DNA from: Crocinitomicaceae bacterium
GTDB taxonomy: Bacteria; Bacteroidota; Bacteroidia; Flavobacteriales_D; Crocinitomicaceae
Direction of reading: 5' to 3'
NCBI GenBank assembly: GCA_029252405.1
Contig: JAQXBM010000024.1
Coordinates: 1 to 48,002, forward strand
Length of the DNA: 48,002 bases
Below the pieces are notes generated by a model. The model did no database searches. It worked only from the letters and a program-made list of their open reading frames with translations, and was not told the origin of the DNA. Positions 33,829 through 40,638 of this stretch are shown in pieces; positions within the stretch are counted from its first letter, which is position 1, and each line of letters starts with the position of its first letter. Position numbers and translations under genes: made by a program.

Positions 33829-34659
33829 ATGAAAAATTTCGAATTAAGTTATATACCAGAACGCTCAGAAAAACCTAGAAATAAAGGTGTGACAATGGTC
33901 ATGGATAAGGGGCTCAGTCTACGTCAAGTTGAGGACTTCATTGGTAGCTCAGGACACCTGTGCGACGTTGTGAAATTTGGATTCGGAACATCCTATGTTA
34001 CGAAGAATCTCCAAGAAAAAATCAACCTTTACAAGGAAGCAAATATTCGTCCTTACTTTGGAGGGACTCTCTTTGAGGCATTTCACGCACGTGGAATGAC
34101 GGATGACTTTTTGCGAACAATTGACAAATACGGTTTGGATTTATGTGAGGTGTCGGATGGATCGATTATCCTGGATCATGATGAAAAATGTGAGCTAATC
34201 AGTCGATTTGCAAAAGATCGCACGGTTATGTCTGAGGTTGGATCGAAAGATTCAGGAATCATCGTTTCTCCAGCTAAGTGGGTTCGAATGATGTCAACAG
34301 AATTGGAAGCAGGATCTTGGAAAGTAATTGCTGAAGGACGTGAATCAGGAACGGTTGGTGTATTTAGACCAAACGGAACAGCGCACACGATGCTGATTAA
34401 CCGTATCATCGCGAAAGTGGCACCGGAAGATATTCTTTGGGAAGCGCCAATCAAAAAGCAACAAGCATGGTTCGTGAAGTTGTTCGGAGCCGAGGTAAAC
34501 CTTGGAAACATTGCTCCTCACGAACTAATTCCATTGGAAACACTTCGACTTGGACTTCGTGGAGATACTTTCTTTGATTTTATGCCAGCAGATTACGCTG
34601 ATCGATTGAAGCAAGTCAACGATGACGAAGAAGAAATCGAAGAGGAAGAAGAGGCTTAA
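33829..34659 (+). CDS. comA: phosphosulfolactate synthase (ComA family)
   Basis: A 276-residue TIM-barrel protein matching ComA throughout: KPRNKGVTMVMDKGLSL near the N-terminus, CDVVKFGFGTS, RPYFGGTLFEAFHARG, CEVSDGSI, MSEVGSKDS, WEAPIKKQQAWFVKLFGAEVNLGNIAP and LRLGLRGDTFFDFMPADY. ComA joins sulfite and phosphoenolpyruvate into phosphosulfolactate, the first step of coenzyme M synthesis in methanogens; homologues also occur in bacteria and plants (HSA32), where roles are debated. The C-terminal DDEEEIEEEEEA tail is an acidic extension. The gene sits between TPR and WD40 genes, with no ComB, ComC or sulfonate gene nearby. Confidence 0.9.
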   Translation: MKNFELSYIPERSEKPRNKGVTMVMDKGLSLRQVEDFIGSSGHLCDVVKFGFGTSYVTKNLQEKINLYKEANIRPYFGGTLFEAFHARGMTDDFLRTIDKYGLDLCEVSDGSIILDHDEKCELISRFAKDRTVMSEVGSKDSGIIVSPAKWVRMMSTELEAGSWKVIAEGRESGTVGVFRPNGTAHTMLINRIIAKVAPEDILWEAPIKKQQAWFVKLFGAEVNLGNIAPHELIPLETLRLGLRGDTFFDFMPADYADRLKQVNDDEEEIEEEEEA

Positions 34660-34666
34660 AATTTTC

Positions 34667-35554
34667 ATGTTATTTAAGAAACAGAAAGAAATCATTGGAC
34701 ATGCTGGTGCAATTTACACCTGCGCGTACAAAGATGGATTCATTTACACGGGTAGTGGCGATAATTACGTCGCTCGGTGGAATGCGGAAACAGGTGAGCA
34801 AGATAAGTTTGCCATCAAGTTTGAAGAATCTGTTTATTCCTTAGTTTTTTTAGATGAAAATCGATTGGTCGTTGGGTTAGCGAATGGACATGTGCATGTG
34901 TTCGATCTGAACTCAAACGAAGAGATCAAATTCTTTACGCAGCACACCAAAGCAGTTTTTGAGCTTTCATTCAATGAGAAGAAGCAACAACTATACATCG
35001 CAGATGCCGATGGAAATCTATCTATTTGGGATTCAAGGACGCTCGAATTGTTGGTCTATTTGCCGCTCGATTGTGGTAAAGTTCGCGATATTTCAGTTAG
35101 TCAAACGGGTGAAAACTTTGTCCTAGCTTGTCAAGATGACACTTTGCGTGTGTTCGAAAGCAATTTCTTCAATGAAATTTTGACGATTGATGCGCATAAG
35201 AACGGAGCAACTACGGTGTTGTATCATCCGAACAATGAAAACCACTTGATCTCTGGTGGAAAAGACGCAATGCTTCGATTGTGGGATCTAAGGACATCGA
35301 AATGTTTAGAAGAAATTCCAGCTCACAATTTCGCAATTTACAGCATTCAGGCGATCAACGATGGAAAAACGATCATTACATCCAGCCGCGATAAAACGAT
35401 CAAGGTATGGTCTGATGGTTTAAAATTCCAGGAACGATTGGATCTCAAAGTGGGTGGGCACAAGCATTCAGTGAATAAAATTCGTCCGGTGAATACAAAT
35501 CAGTTTGTATCCGTGTCTGACGATAAGAAGATTATCATTTGGGAAGAAGCTTAG
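34667..35554 (+). CDS. WD40-repeat protein
   Basis: A 295-residue seven-bladed-propeller candidate. The start is the ATG at 34667, 7 bp after the comA stop; an in-frame start at 34622 would lie inside comA. WD-type blade ends include YVARWNAETGEQ, LSIWDSRTLE, LRLWDLRTSK, IKVWSDGL and KIIIWEEA at the C-terminus; GH or AH dipeptides precede several. There is no signal peptide. It is the last gene of the TPR-comA-WD40 operon and is likely a protein-binding partner. Its stop overlaps the decayed fragment on the other strand by 3 bp. Confidence 0.88.
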   Translation: MLFKKQKEIIGHAGAIYTCAYKDGFIYTGSGDNYVARWNAETGEQDKFAIKFEESVYSLVFLDENRLVVGLANGHVHVFDLNSNEEIKFFTQHTKAVFELSFNEKKQQLYIADADGNLSIWDSRTLELLVYLPLDCGKVRDISVSQTGENFVLACQDDTLRVFESNFFNEILTIDAHKNGATTVLYHPNNENHLISGGKDAMLRLWDLRTSKCLEEIPAHNFAIYSIQAINDGKTIITSSRDKTIKVWSDGLKFQERLDLKVGGHKHSVNKIRPVNTNQFVSVSDDKKIIIWEEA

Positions 35555-35712
35555 TGCTTAAAGAAAAGATCCATCGTTAAATCGTGATCAACGTAGTCAG
35601 ATCGATGTTCATTATCCATTACTCCGAAAGTTGAAATATATACCACTTCGATGTGTTTTTTGGAAGAGCTCAATGCTTTTAATCCTTCACGTTTTGTGTG
35701 TATTTTCTGCTT
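35551..35712 (-). pseudogene. decayed C-terminal fragment of an ATPase-like protein
   Basis: On the minus strand this frame is open for about 53 codons between a TAA at 35713-35715 and a TAA at 35551-35553, and reads like a real protein end: KREGLKALSSSKKHIEVVYISTFGV, then DNEHRSDYVDHDLTMDLFFKH. The 'VYISTFG' followed by 'LTMDxLF' at the very end recalls the C-terminus of AAA-type ATP-binding proteins of Bacteroidota ('ITTYGv...ltmd.LF'), a memory match only. No start codon or upstream domain remains. It looks like the leftover of a deleted gene. Confidence 0.5.
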
Positions 35713-35764
35713 TTAGTCCGACTAAGTTCATTTGTTTATGTGAATTCATACCTTATAAATAACA

Positions 35765-35776
35765 CATTGCGCAATG
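35765..35776. other. 12-bp perfect palindrome CATTGCGCAATG
   Basis: A perfect palindrome, CATTGCGCAATG, in the 380-bp gap between the WD40 gene and the next lipoprotein, about 20 bp before the tandem repeat. It has the size and symmetry of a dimeric regulator operator, but no partner copy is seen in the window. Confidence 0.4.
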
Positions 35777-35785
35777 AATTACTAG

Positions 35786-35880
35786 TTAAATACGCGGAAA
35801 ATGATATTTAAATACACGTTCCGCGAATTATAATATTTAAATACGCGGAAAGTAATATTTAGTTGTGCATTCCGCGATAA
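35786..35880. repeat. two tandem copies of a 51-bp unit with CGCGGAA/TTCCGCG stems
   Basis: Copy 1 starts at 35786 and copy 2 at 35837. Over the first 40 positions they share most bases: TTAAATACGCGGAAA, then a variable core, then TTCCGCG. CGCGGAA at 35793-35799 and 35844-35850, and TTCCGCG at 35819-35825 and 35870-35876, are complementary, so each copy can form a 7-bp stem around a 19-base AT-rich loop. The exact 51-bp phase shows tandem duplication. No gene overlaps. Confidence 0.75.
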
Positions 35881-35931
35881 AAAGGCTGGTATTGCTTCGG
35901 TAAAATCGGGCTGAATTAGGAAGGGGAATGC

Positions 35932-36525
35932 TTAATTAGGCCACGCGTCAATCTTCCAAGTTCCATTTGCGTAACTCCAATTGAGTGAACTGGCTCCATC
36001 AATGTCAACTATTGCGCTGTTTTCCGTTTGCTCACTGACAGTATAGTCCAAGCCCTCAATCATTTCTTGAGTCGGACGTCCCTGCATTTTAAAGAATATA
36101 TCTCCTTCAAAAACGCATGGAGGTGGGCCATCAAAGTGTTTCTTTTTCCTTGCCATTTCGCGCATTTCTTCTGCACACTCCGTTGTCCAGCGGTTGTGCT
36201 CAAATTCAATGAATGCTTCGGAGAAGAAGTTTGTTTCCTTTAACCAAGCCGTGTACTCTTTGAGTTTAGTTTTATTCAATGCATGATACCCATTTTCCGC
36301 GCCTATGCACGAACTTCGCATTTTGTAAAGCATGCGACTGTTTTCCATGTACCAATCAAAGAATTCCTCTGATCGAGATATCACAGAACTTGGATCGTAT
36401 TCTTTTTCTGGTGTTTTATCTTCAGCAACTTCTGGAGTATCTTCAACTTCAGGAAGCGTTTCCTCACCTGAGGTACAGCTAAACATCAAAAAAGCAATGG
36501 CAATTGGGAAAATGTATTTCAACAT
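35932..36525 (-). CDS. lipoprotein of unknown function (DUF3828-like)
   Basis: A 197-residue lipoprotein with lipobox LMFSC and a Glu/Pro-rich linker (EVEDTPEVAEDKTPEK). The middle begins SEEFFDWYMENSR, and the C-terminus has AIVDIDGASSLNWSYANGTWKID, a beta-rich end that resembles the DUF3828/NTF2-like type of secreted Bacteroidota proteins ('FydWYl...NgeWkId'). That domain reading is tentative. Two Cys near residues 73 and 115 and a third (PPPC) may form disulfides. It stands alone on the minus strand. Confidence 0.7.
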   Translation of the reverse strand: MLKYIFPIAIAFLMFSCTSGEETLPEVEDTPEVAEDKTPEKEYDPSSVISRSEEFFDWYMENSRMLYKMRSSCIGAENGYHALNKTKLKEYTAWLKETNFFSEAFIEFEHNRWTTECAEEMREMARKKKHFDGPPPCVFEGDIFFKMQGRPTQEMIEGLDYTVSEQTENSAIVDIDGASSLNWSYANGTWKIDAWPN

Positions 36526-36572
36526 GCGTGTAAAAGTTGTTTGACAAAATTCGACTGAAAGTTACCTATTTT

Positions 36573-37586
36573 TCAAGCAAAGAACCAAAAATCCTTGACG
36601 GGTTTTTTGTTCCATTGAGTGAGCTGTTGCAAAATGTCCTTCTTTCCGTCAGGAGACGACACTACCACCATAATCTGCGGATTCGCTATTGAGGGAACGG
36701 TATCGAAATGTTCCATAATGACGCCATAAATATCACGACCTATCTTGTTTTCGTTGTCACAAACCCAATGAAAAGTATCGTCGTACGATTGAATCAAGCG
36801 CGCCATGTCCTTACCATTTCTTCCAGCGCCCCATAAAACCAAAGGTCGCGCGCGGTCTCTGTCCAACTCATAGAAGAAGCGCAATTTCAAATCGAAGTAG
36901 CGGTTATCCTTGTATTCTTCCCAGGTTCGGGATATTCTGTTGGATCGATCTCTCCAAAAATGCAGAACCTTATCAATGCCAACGACCTTCAATCCATGTC
37001 GGTAGAAACGGAAACAGAGGTCGTAATCTTCTGGATAAATCAATGGATTGAATGCATCAACCGCATCAAAATCTTCTTTGTGAATGATCCAGCAGTGTGA
37101 GGGGATGACGCATTCCTTGTATATTTCTTGGTAGTGTGAACTCGTTCGGGCGACTTCATTCAGCCAGCGTTCATATTTTAGAAAACCGTCCCCAACTTCT
37201 CCTTCGTCCACGAAATGTTCTGTTCCGCCGGCGATCACAGTTCCTTTTCCGTATTTCAACCATTCATTGACCAACACCTCAATTTTATCCAACGGCATTT
37301 TGTCGTCCGAATCCATTCGATTGATCAACTCTCCCTTTACTTGGGCATAGGCCACTTGCAGCGTTGGGATCAATTTAGGCTTGTCACTATCGAAGTAGCG
37401 CACGCGCGCATCTTGTTCAGAATAAGCTTTCAGAATATCAGGCGTTGCATCCGAAGAATGATCATTTACAGCGATCAATTCCCAATTCTGATACGTTTGA
37501 TTGAGTATGGAATCAATGCAATCGTGCAGGTATGGCGCAGTGTCTTTCACCGCCATAATGATGGAGACAAGCGGCTGCTCAGTCAT
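36573..37586 (-). CDS. glycosyltransferase family 2 with C-terminal Rossmann-like domain
   Basis: A 337-residue GT-A enzyme from the ATG at 37586 (five residues shorter than the longest reading). LVSIIMAVKDTAPYLHDCIDSILNQTYQNWELIAVNDHSSD starts the GT2 fold; the metal-binding DSDD comes from INRMDSDDKMP. Residues from about 250 form a second domain with RPLVLWGAGRNGKDMARLI and a strand, IMVVVSSPDGKKD, the pattern of the nucleotide/PglD-like 'acetyltransferase' N-terminal Rossmann domain. Its ATG overlaps the epimerase stop (ATGA), so they are co-translated; it probably adds a sugar made by the epimerase to a surface glycan. Confidence 0.87.
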   Translation of the reverse strand: MTEQPLVSIIMAVKDTAPYLHDCIDSILNQTYQNWELIAVNDHSSDATPDILKAYSEQDARVRYFDSDKPKLIPTLQVAYAQVKGELINRMDSDDKMPLDKIEVLVNEWLKYGKGTVIAGGTEHFVDEGEVGDGFLKYERWLNEVARTSSHYQEIYKECVIPSHCWIIHKEDFDAVDAFNPLIYPEDYDLCFRFYRHGLKVVGIDKVLHFWRDRSNRISRTWEEYKDNRYFDLKLRFFYELDRDRARPLVLWGAGRNGKDMARLIQSYDDTFHWVCDNENKIGRDIYGVIMEHFDTVPSIANPQIMVVVSSPDGKKDILQQLTQWNKKPVKDFWFFA

Positions 37587-38599
37587 TGTTGAGTTTTCCA
37601 TGAATTCGGAAGGTTCTTTTCAATTTCAATGTTGCCAAAACTAGGACTTTCTTTCGATCCGTGCTCCTTCACCCATGAATACATTTCACGAAGTCCATCA
37701 ACCAGCGAAGTGCTTTCCTCTGATTTGAAGGTAGAATTGAATTTTGAGTGATCTGAATACGCGTGTTCTGCTTCTTCACGCTGCTCCAAGTGATTTATCG
37801 TTAGCGTTTTATCCATCACGTCGGCAATTGCAGCGGCCAGTTCATTCACGCTGTGAACTTCGTCACTACCAATATTGAATGATTGATTGTAGGCGTCTTC
37901 ATTTTCGACAGATATCGCGATATGTGGAGCGACATCATGAATGTGAGTGAATGCGCGGCTTTGATTTCCATCTCCAAAAATGGTCAAATCTTCTCCTTTG
38001 AGTAATTGATTCATGAAGATTCCAGCAACATTGCGGTATTTGTCACCTATATTTTGTCTTGAGCCATAAACATTGTGTGGACGAAACACAATCGAATTTA
38101 ATCCAAACAGGGCACGAGCACTTTTAAGGTCGAGCTCAACGGCGAATTTTGCAATTCCATAAGGGTCAATAGGTGATGGGGGAGTCTCTTCGCTCATCGG
38201 GGGAGTGATATCACCATAAACAGCGATGGACGAAGTAAAAACAAAACATTTCACTTCATGGTTAACTGATGCATTGATCAAATTGGCACTTCCCAGTAAA
38301 TTATTCTCGTAATTGAATCTTCGGATAAAATGGCTCAGGCCTTCGGCAGCATATGCCGCGAGGTGATACACATAGTCGAATTTGAATCTTTCGAATAGCT
38401 CATCCACCAATTTTTCGTCGGTAATCGAACCAAGAAAGAAGCTAGCCTCACTGGAGAAATTCGACTCCAATCCGCCTGAAAGATCATCAAGTATAACGAC
38501 TCGATGCCCTAATTTCAATAATTCGTCTACGACGTGTGATCCAATAAATCCAGCACCTCCAGTAACGAGTGAAACTGGATCACTAGGGTGTTTAGTCAT
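37583..38599 (-). CDS. NAD-dependent sugar epimerase/dehydratase (GalE-like SDR)
   Basis: A 338-residue extended SDR. The NAD-binding motif is VTGGAGFIGSHV at residues 11-22; the catalytic Ser lies in FTSSIAVYG, and Tyr-x3-Lys in DPYGIAKFAVE. FRPHNVYGSRQNIGDKYRNV is the substrate-loop region of UDP-glucose/UDP-glucuronate-type epimerases. It acts on nucleotide sugars in the cytosol and is followed by the glycosyltransferase with an ATGA overlap. A 35-residue membrane peptide gene overlaps its start by 8 bp. Exact sugar is unknown. Confidence 0.9.
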   Translation of the reverse strand: MTKHPSDPVSLVTGGAGFIGSHVVDELLKLGHRVVILDDLSGGLESNFSSEASFFLGSITDEKLVDELFERFKFDYVYHLAAYAAEGLSHFIRRFNYENNLLGSANLINASVNHEVKCFVFTSSIAVYGDITPPMSEETPPSPIDPYGIAKFAVELDLKSARALFGLNSIVFRPHNVYGSRQNIGDKYRNVAGIFMNQLLKGEDLTIFGDGNQSRAFTHIHDVAPHIAISVENEDAYNQSFNIGSDEVHSVNELAAAIADVMDKTLTINHLEQREEAEHAYSDHSKFNSTFKSEESTSLVDGLREMYSWVKEHGSKESPSFGNIEIEKNLPNSWKTQQ

Positions 38600-38699
38600 T
38601 ATCGATGATATCCGAATTTTCTTTCTTCTTTTTCATTTGAAGTTGTACCAAGTACACTACTAGTCCTACTGCAGCTCCGATTGCGGCTCCCATTAACAT
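38592..38699 (-). CDS. 35-residue single-pass membrane protein
   Basis: A short gene, ATG at 38699 to TAA at 38592-38594. It reads as a glycine/alanine-rich transmembrane helix (GAAIGAAVGLVVYLVQLQ), then KKKK and an acidic end. Its stop lies 8 bp inside the epimerase gene in another frame, so translation is coupled. Evidence is the strong helix-then-Lys pattern, the ATG context and the neighbouring coupled genes. A second ATG two codons later (38693) is possible. No function is known; a helper or anchor for the glycan enzymes is a guess. Confidence 0.55.
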   Translation of the reverse strand: MLMGAAIGAAVGLVVYLVQLQMKKKKENSDIIDND

Positions 38700-38722
38700 A
38701 TTTCATAAGTATTGATGAATAT

Positions 38723-38730
38723 CAAAAATA
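38723..38730 (-). promoter_or_regulatory. -7 promoter element TATTTTTG upstream of the epimerase operon
   Basis: On the minus strand TATTTTTG (plus strand CAAAAATA) fits TAnnTTTG, 23 bp before the ATG at 38699. It would drive the small protein, epimerase and glycosyltransferase as one transcript. The AT-rich surroundings make chance matches fairly likely. Confidence 0.4.
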
Positions 38731-38742
38731 ACAATAATCGGA

Positions 38743-39180
38743 CTACTCTTCTTCCGAACGCGAGAAAGTGATAGGAAGTCTAACTCTACTTCGCACTAGA
38801 TCATTCCCTTCATATGCAGGAACCCACTTGGGCATATTAGATATCAACTCTATTGCTAAAGAGTCAGCTTCTGGACTTATGTTTCGGAGTATTTCAATTT
38901 CGCTAATTGTGCTGTCAACCTCTACTACAAAGCAGATATATCCGCGTTTGTTAAAGCTCGAATCTTGCCAATTATCTGGGATATGATCACCGTAATCCTG
39001 CATGTATTCCTTGAGTGCATGAACTCCTCCAGGAAATACTGCCTCTACATAAGTGCTCCCTTCCCAATAATTAGAACCTTTCGGCTTCTCGACTTCGGGC
39101 AATTCAACATCAGGTAATTGAACAACCTGCGCGAACGTCGGTAAACAATTCAAAATCAAGAATATCAAAGCTAATCTCAT
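38743..39180 (-). CDS. secreted TonB C-terminal-domain protein
   Basis: A 145-residue protein with a cleavable signal (LIFLILNCLPTFAQ) and no retained N-terminal TM. A proline-rich linker (LPDVELPEVEKPKG) is followed by a TonB_C-like domain (GYICFVVEVDSTISEIEILRNI, LISNMPKWVPAYEGN, VRSRVRLPITF). In energy transducers this domain contacts the TonB box of outer-membrane receptors. Here the lack of an inner-membrane anchor means it is a free periplasmic protein, a common Bacteroidota variant of unknown role. It is separate from the epimerase operon by 43 bp. Confidence 0.8.
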   Translation of the reverse strand: MRLALIFLILNCLPTFAQVVQLPDVELPEVEKPKGSNYWEGSTYVEAVFPGGVHALKEYMQDYGDHIPDNWQDSSFNKRGYICFVVEVDSTISEIEILRNISPEADSLAIELISNMPKWVPAYEGNDLVRSRVRLPITFSRSEEE

Positions 39181-39382
39181 GATTTATTTGCCACAACAAC
39201 CGATCCAAATCACTATTCATCTTATTGTTAATCCAATAGCGCCATTTATCATCTTTTGAAAACGTTTATCCTAACTCAAAGGCGACTGCATTAAATAAGC
39301 GATATATTCGTATTCTTAAGTCGATCTGTAAGGATCAATAATTGACTAACCAAAAACAAGCCGATGCGAGAGCATCAAGAGT

Positions 39383-39400
39383 TCGAAACGAAAGTTTCGA
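39383..39400 (+). promoter_or_regulatory. small hairpin in the leader of the DUF4412 gene
   Basis: TCGAAAC (39383-39389), GAAA loop, GTTTCGA (39394-39400) make a perfect 7-bp stem with a stable tetraloop, 27 bp before the ATG at 39427. It could protect or regulate the mRNA's 5' end. There is no T-run after it. Confidence 0.35.
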
Positions 39401-39426
39401 TTATTAACGTTTAAAATTTAATTAAG

Positions 39427-40296
39427 ATGAAAAAAATTGCAGGAATTGTCGCTATAGCATTTGCGGCTGTGTTAACGAGCTGTGGAGGAGCGGATTCCGA
39501 TACTTCACCATTTGTGGGGAAAATTGAGTTCAAAGGGAACATGATGGGCATGAGTTCAAAAGGTTCTGTAACGATGGATGCTGAAAACGAGCGTATGACA
39601 TACCGTATGGATGCGTTAGAGCAATTCCTAGGGATGGATATGGCCATGATGGTTGACATGAAAAACAACAAGACTTACACGATTTCGCCAAGCAAAGGTA
39701 TCTACATGGAAACTGAGATGGAGAAAGATGAGATGAAGGGTGAGCTTCCAAGTAAAAAAGAAGTAGAAGAAATGAAAAAAGAGTTCTTCTCAAAGTTGGA
39801 GAAGACTGGAAACACGAAAGAAATCAGCGGGTTGACATGTGAAGAGTACGTGTTGAAAGAAAAAGTTGAGGACGTGGAAAGCGCAACAATCTGGGTGAAC
39901 AAGAACATGTTGAACAGAATGACATCGAACCTTAAAATGATGGAAGAGCTCAAGAAATTGGGTGCTGAGGAAATGATGATCGGTTTTCCAATGAAAGGAT
40001 CATTCAAAGCGAATGGACAATCAGGATCTTTCGAAGTTACAGGTATCACAGAAGGTGAGGATGCATTGGCAGATTTCGATTTGTCAAAAATGAAGAAGGT
40101 GAGCCAAATGGAATTTTCTAAAGAATTGTGGGGAGGTTCTGCTATCGGTGATATGATGGAAGGAATCGAAGACATGGAGAAAGAAGGAATGTTCGATGGA
40201 CTTGAAGGTGATTTCAAAGACCTTGAAAAAGAACTGGAATCATTGAAAGATCTTGATCCAAAAGACCTTGAAAAAATGATGGAAGCGTTTAAATAA
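39427..40296 (+). CDS. DUF4412-type lipoprotein, Met/Glu/Lys-rich
   Basis: A 289-residue lipoprotein with lipobox LTSC and a GGADSD start. The N-terminal part (VGKIEFKGNMMGM, SKGSVTMDAENERMTYRMDAL, MVDMKNNKTYTIS) matches DUF4412-like secreted proteins of Bacteroidota, then EISGLTCEEYVLKEK and a beta-rich middle. Met is very frequent (for example MMGM, GMDMAMMVDM), and the last 60 residues are an acidic and Lys-rich helix (DLEKELESLKDLDPKDLEKMMEAF). It ends before a strong terminator. Function unknown. Confidence 0.8.
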   Translation: MKKIAGIVAIAFAAVLTSCGGADSDTSPFVGKIEFKGNMMGMSSKGSVTMDAENERMTYRMDALEQFLGMDMAMMVDMKNNKTYTISPSKGIYMETEMEKDEMKGELPSKKEVEEMKKEFFSKLEKTGNTKEISGLTCEEYVLKEKVEDVESATIWVNKNMLNRMTSNLKMMEELKKLGAEEMMIGFPMKGSFKANGQSGSFEVTGITEGEDALADFDLSKMKKVSQMEFSKELWGGSAIGDMMEGIEDMEKEGMFDGLEGDFKDLEKELESLKDLDPKDLEKMMEAFK

Positions 40297-40317
40297 GCTT
40301 CTTTTCTTGAAAGATTG

Positions 40318-40354
40318 AAAACGTCCGTTCTTGATAGAACGGACGTTTTGTTTT
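40318..40354 (+). terminator. intrinsic terminator after the DUF4412 gene
   Basis: AAAACGTCCGTTC (40318-40330) and GAACGGACGTTTT (40337-40349) make a perfect 13-bp stem with a 6-base loop, followed by GTTTTAATC. It lies 22 bp after the stop at 40296. The A-tract before and T-tract after could also serve the opposite strand. Confidence 0.9.
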
Positions 40355-40362
40355 AATCGCTT

Positions 40363-40572
40363 TCCACTTTTTTAAAAAAAGTAGGCGAAAAATCGGGCTT
40401 GCTTCTCGTTTAGCGTGGGCGTTTTCTTCCAATTATTCACCAAGACTTCTAATCCACGCGATTTTACAAACTCTCAAAAGCTGAATTCGTCGCGGATCAC
40501 CCCGATCGTTATCGCGGCGCTAGCTCTAAATTTTGCAGCTTTAGGTTCGTTTATAAAACCATTCGAAGCGAT
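40363..40572. repeat. 210-bp dispersed repeat, copy A
   Basis: This stretch aligns along its length with 42871-43082 in the same orientation: the shared blocks include 'tcgggcttgcttctc', 'tttagcgtgggcgtttt', 'attttacaaactc', 'gcggatc', 'cgcggcgctagctct' and 'tcgtttataaaacca'. Inside are short GATC/CGCG palindromes. A 138-codon frame at 40415-40831 covers most of it but is an artefact of the repeat. Families with 'ccgcgataac.atcggg..gatccgcg' words are familiar in flavobacteria. No coding function is evident. Confidence 0.85.
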
Positions 40573-40638
40573 GCCTAAATACACAGGTTTTAATACGACC
40601 GTGATGCAACTTGTCAGTCTGGAGTTACTGACTAAAAC

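Noticed and set aside
35786-35880. CRISPR array reading of the 51-bp repeats
   Set aside because: There are only two copies, without unique spacers of constant size, and no cas genes in the window.
39702-40217. 171-codon Ser/Phe-rich minus-strand frame
   Set aside because: It is a shadow of the Met/Glu/Lys-rich DUF4412 lipoprotein; low complexity makes the opposite strand stop-poor.
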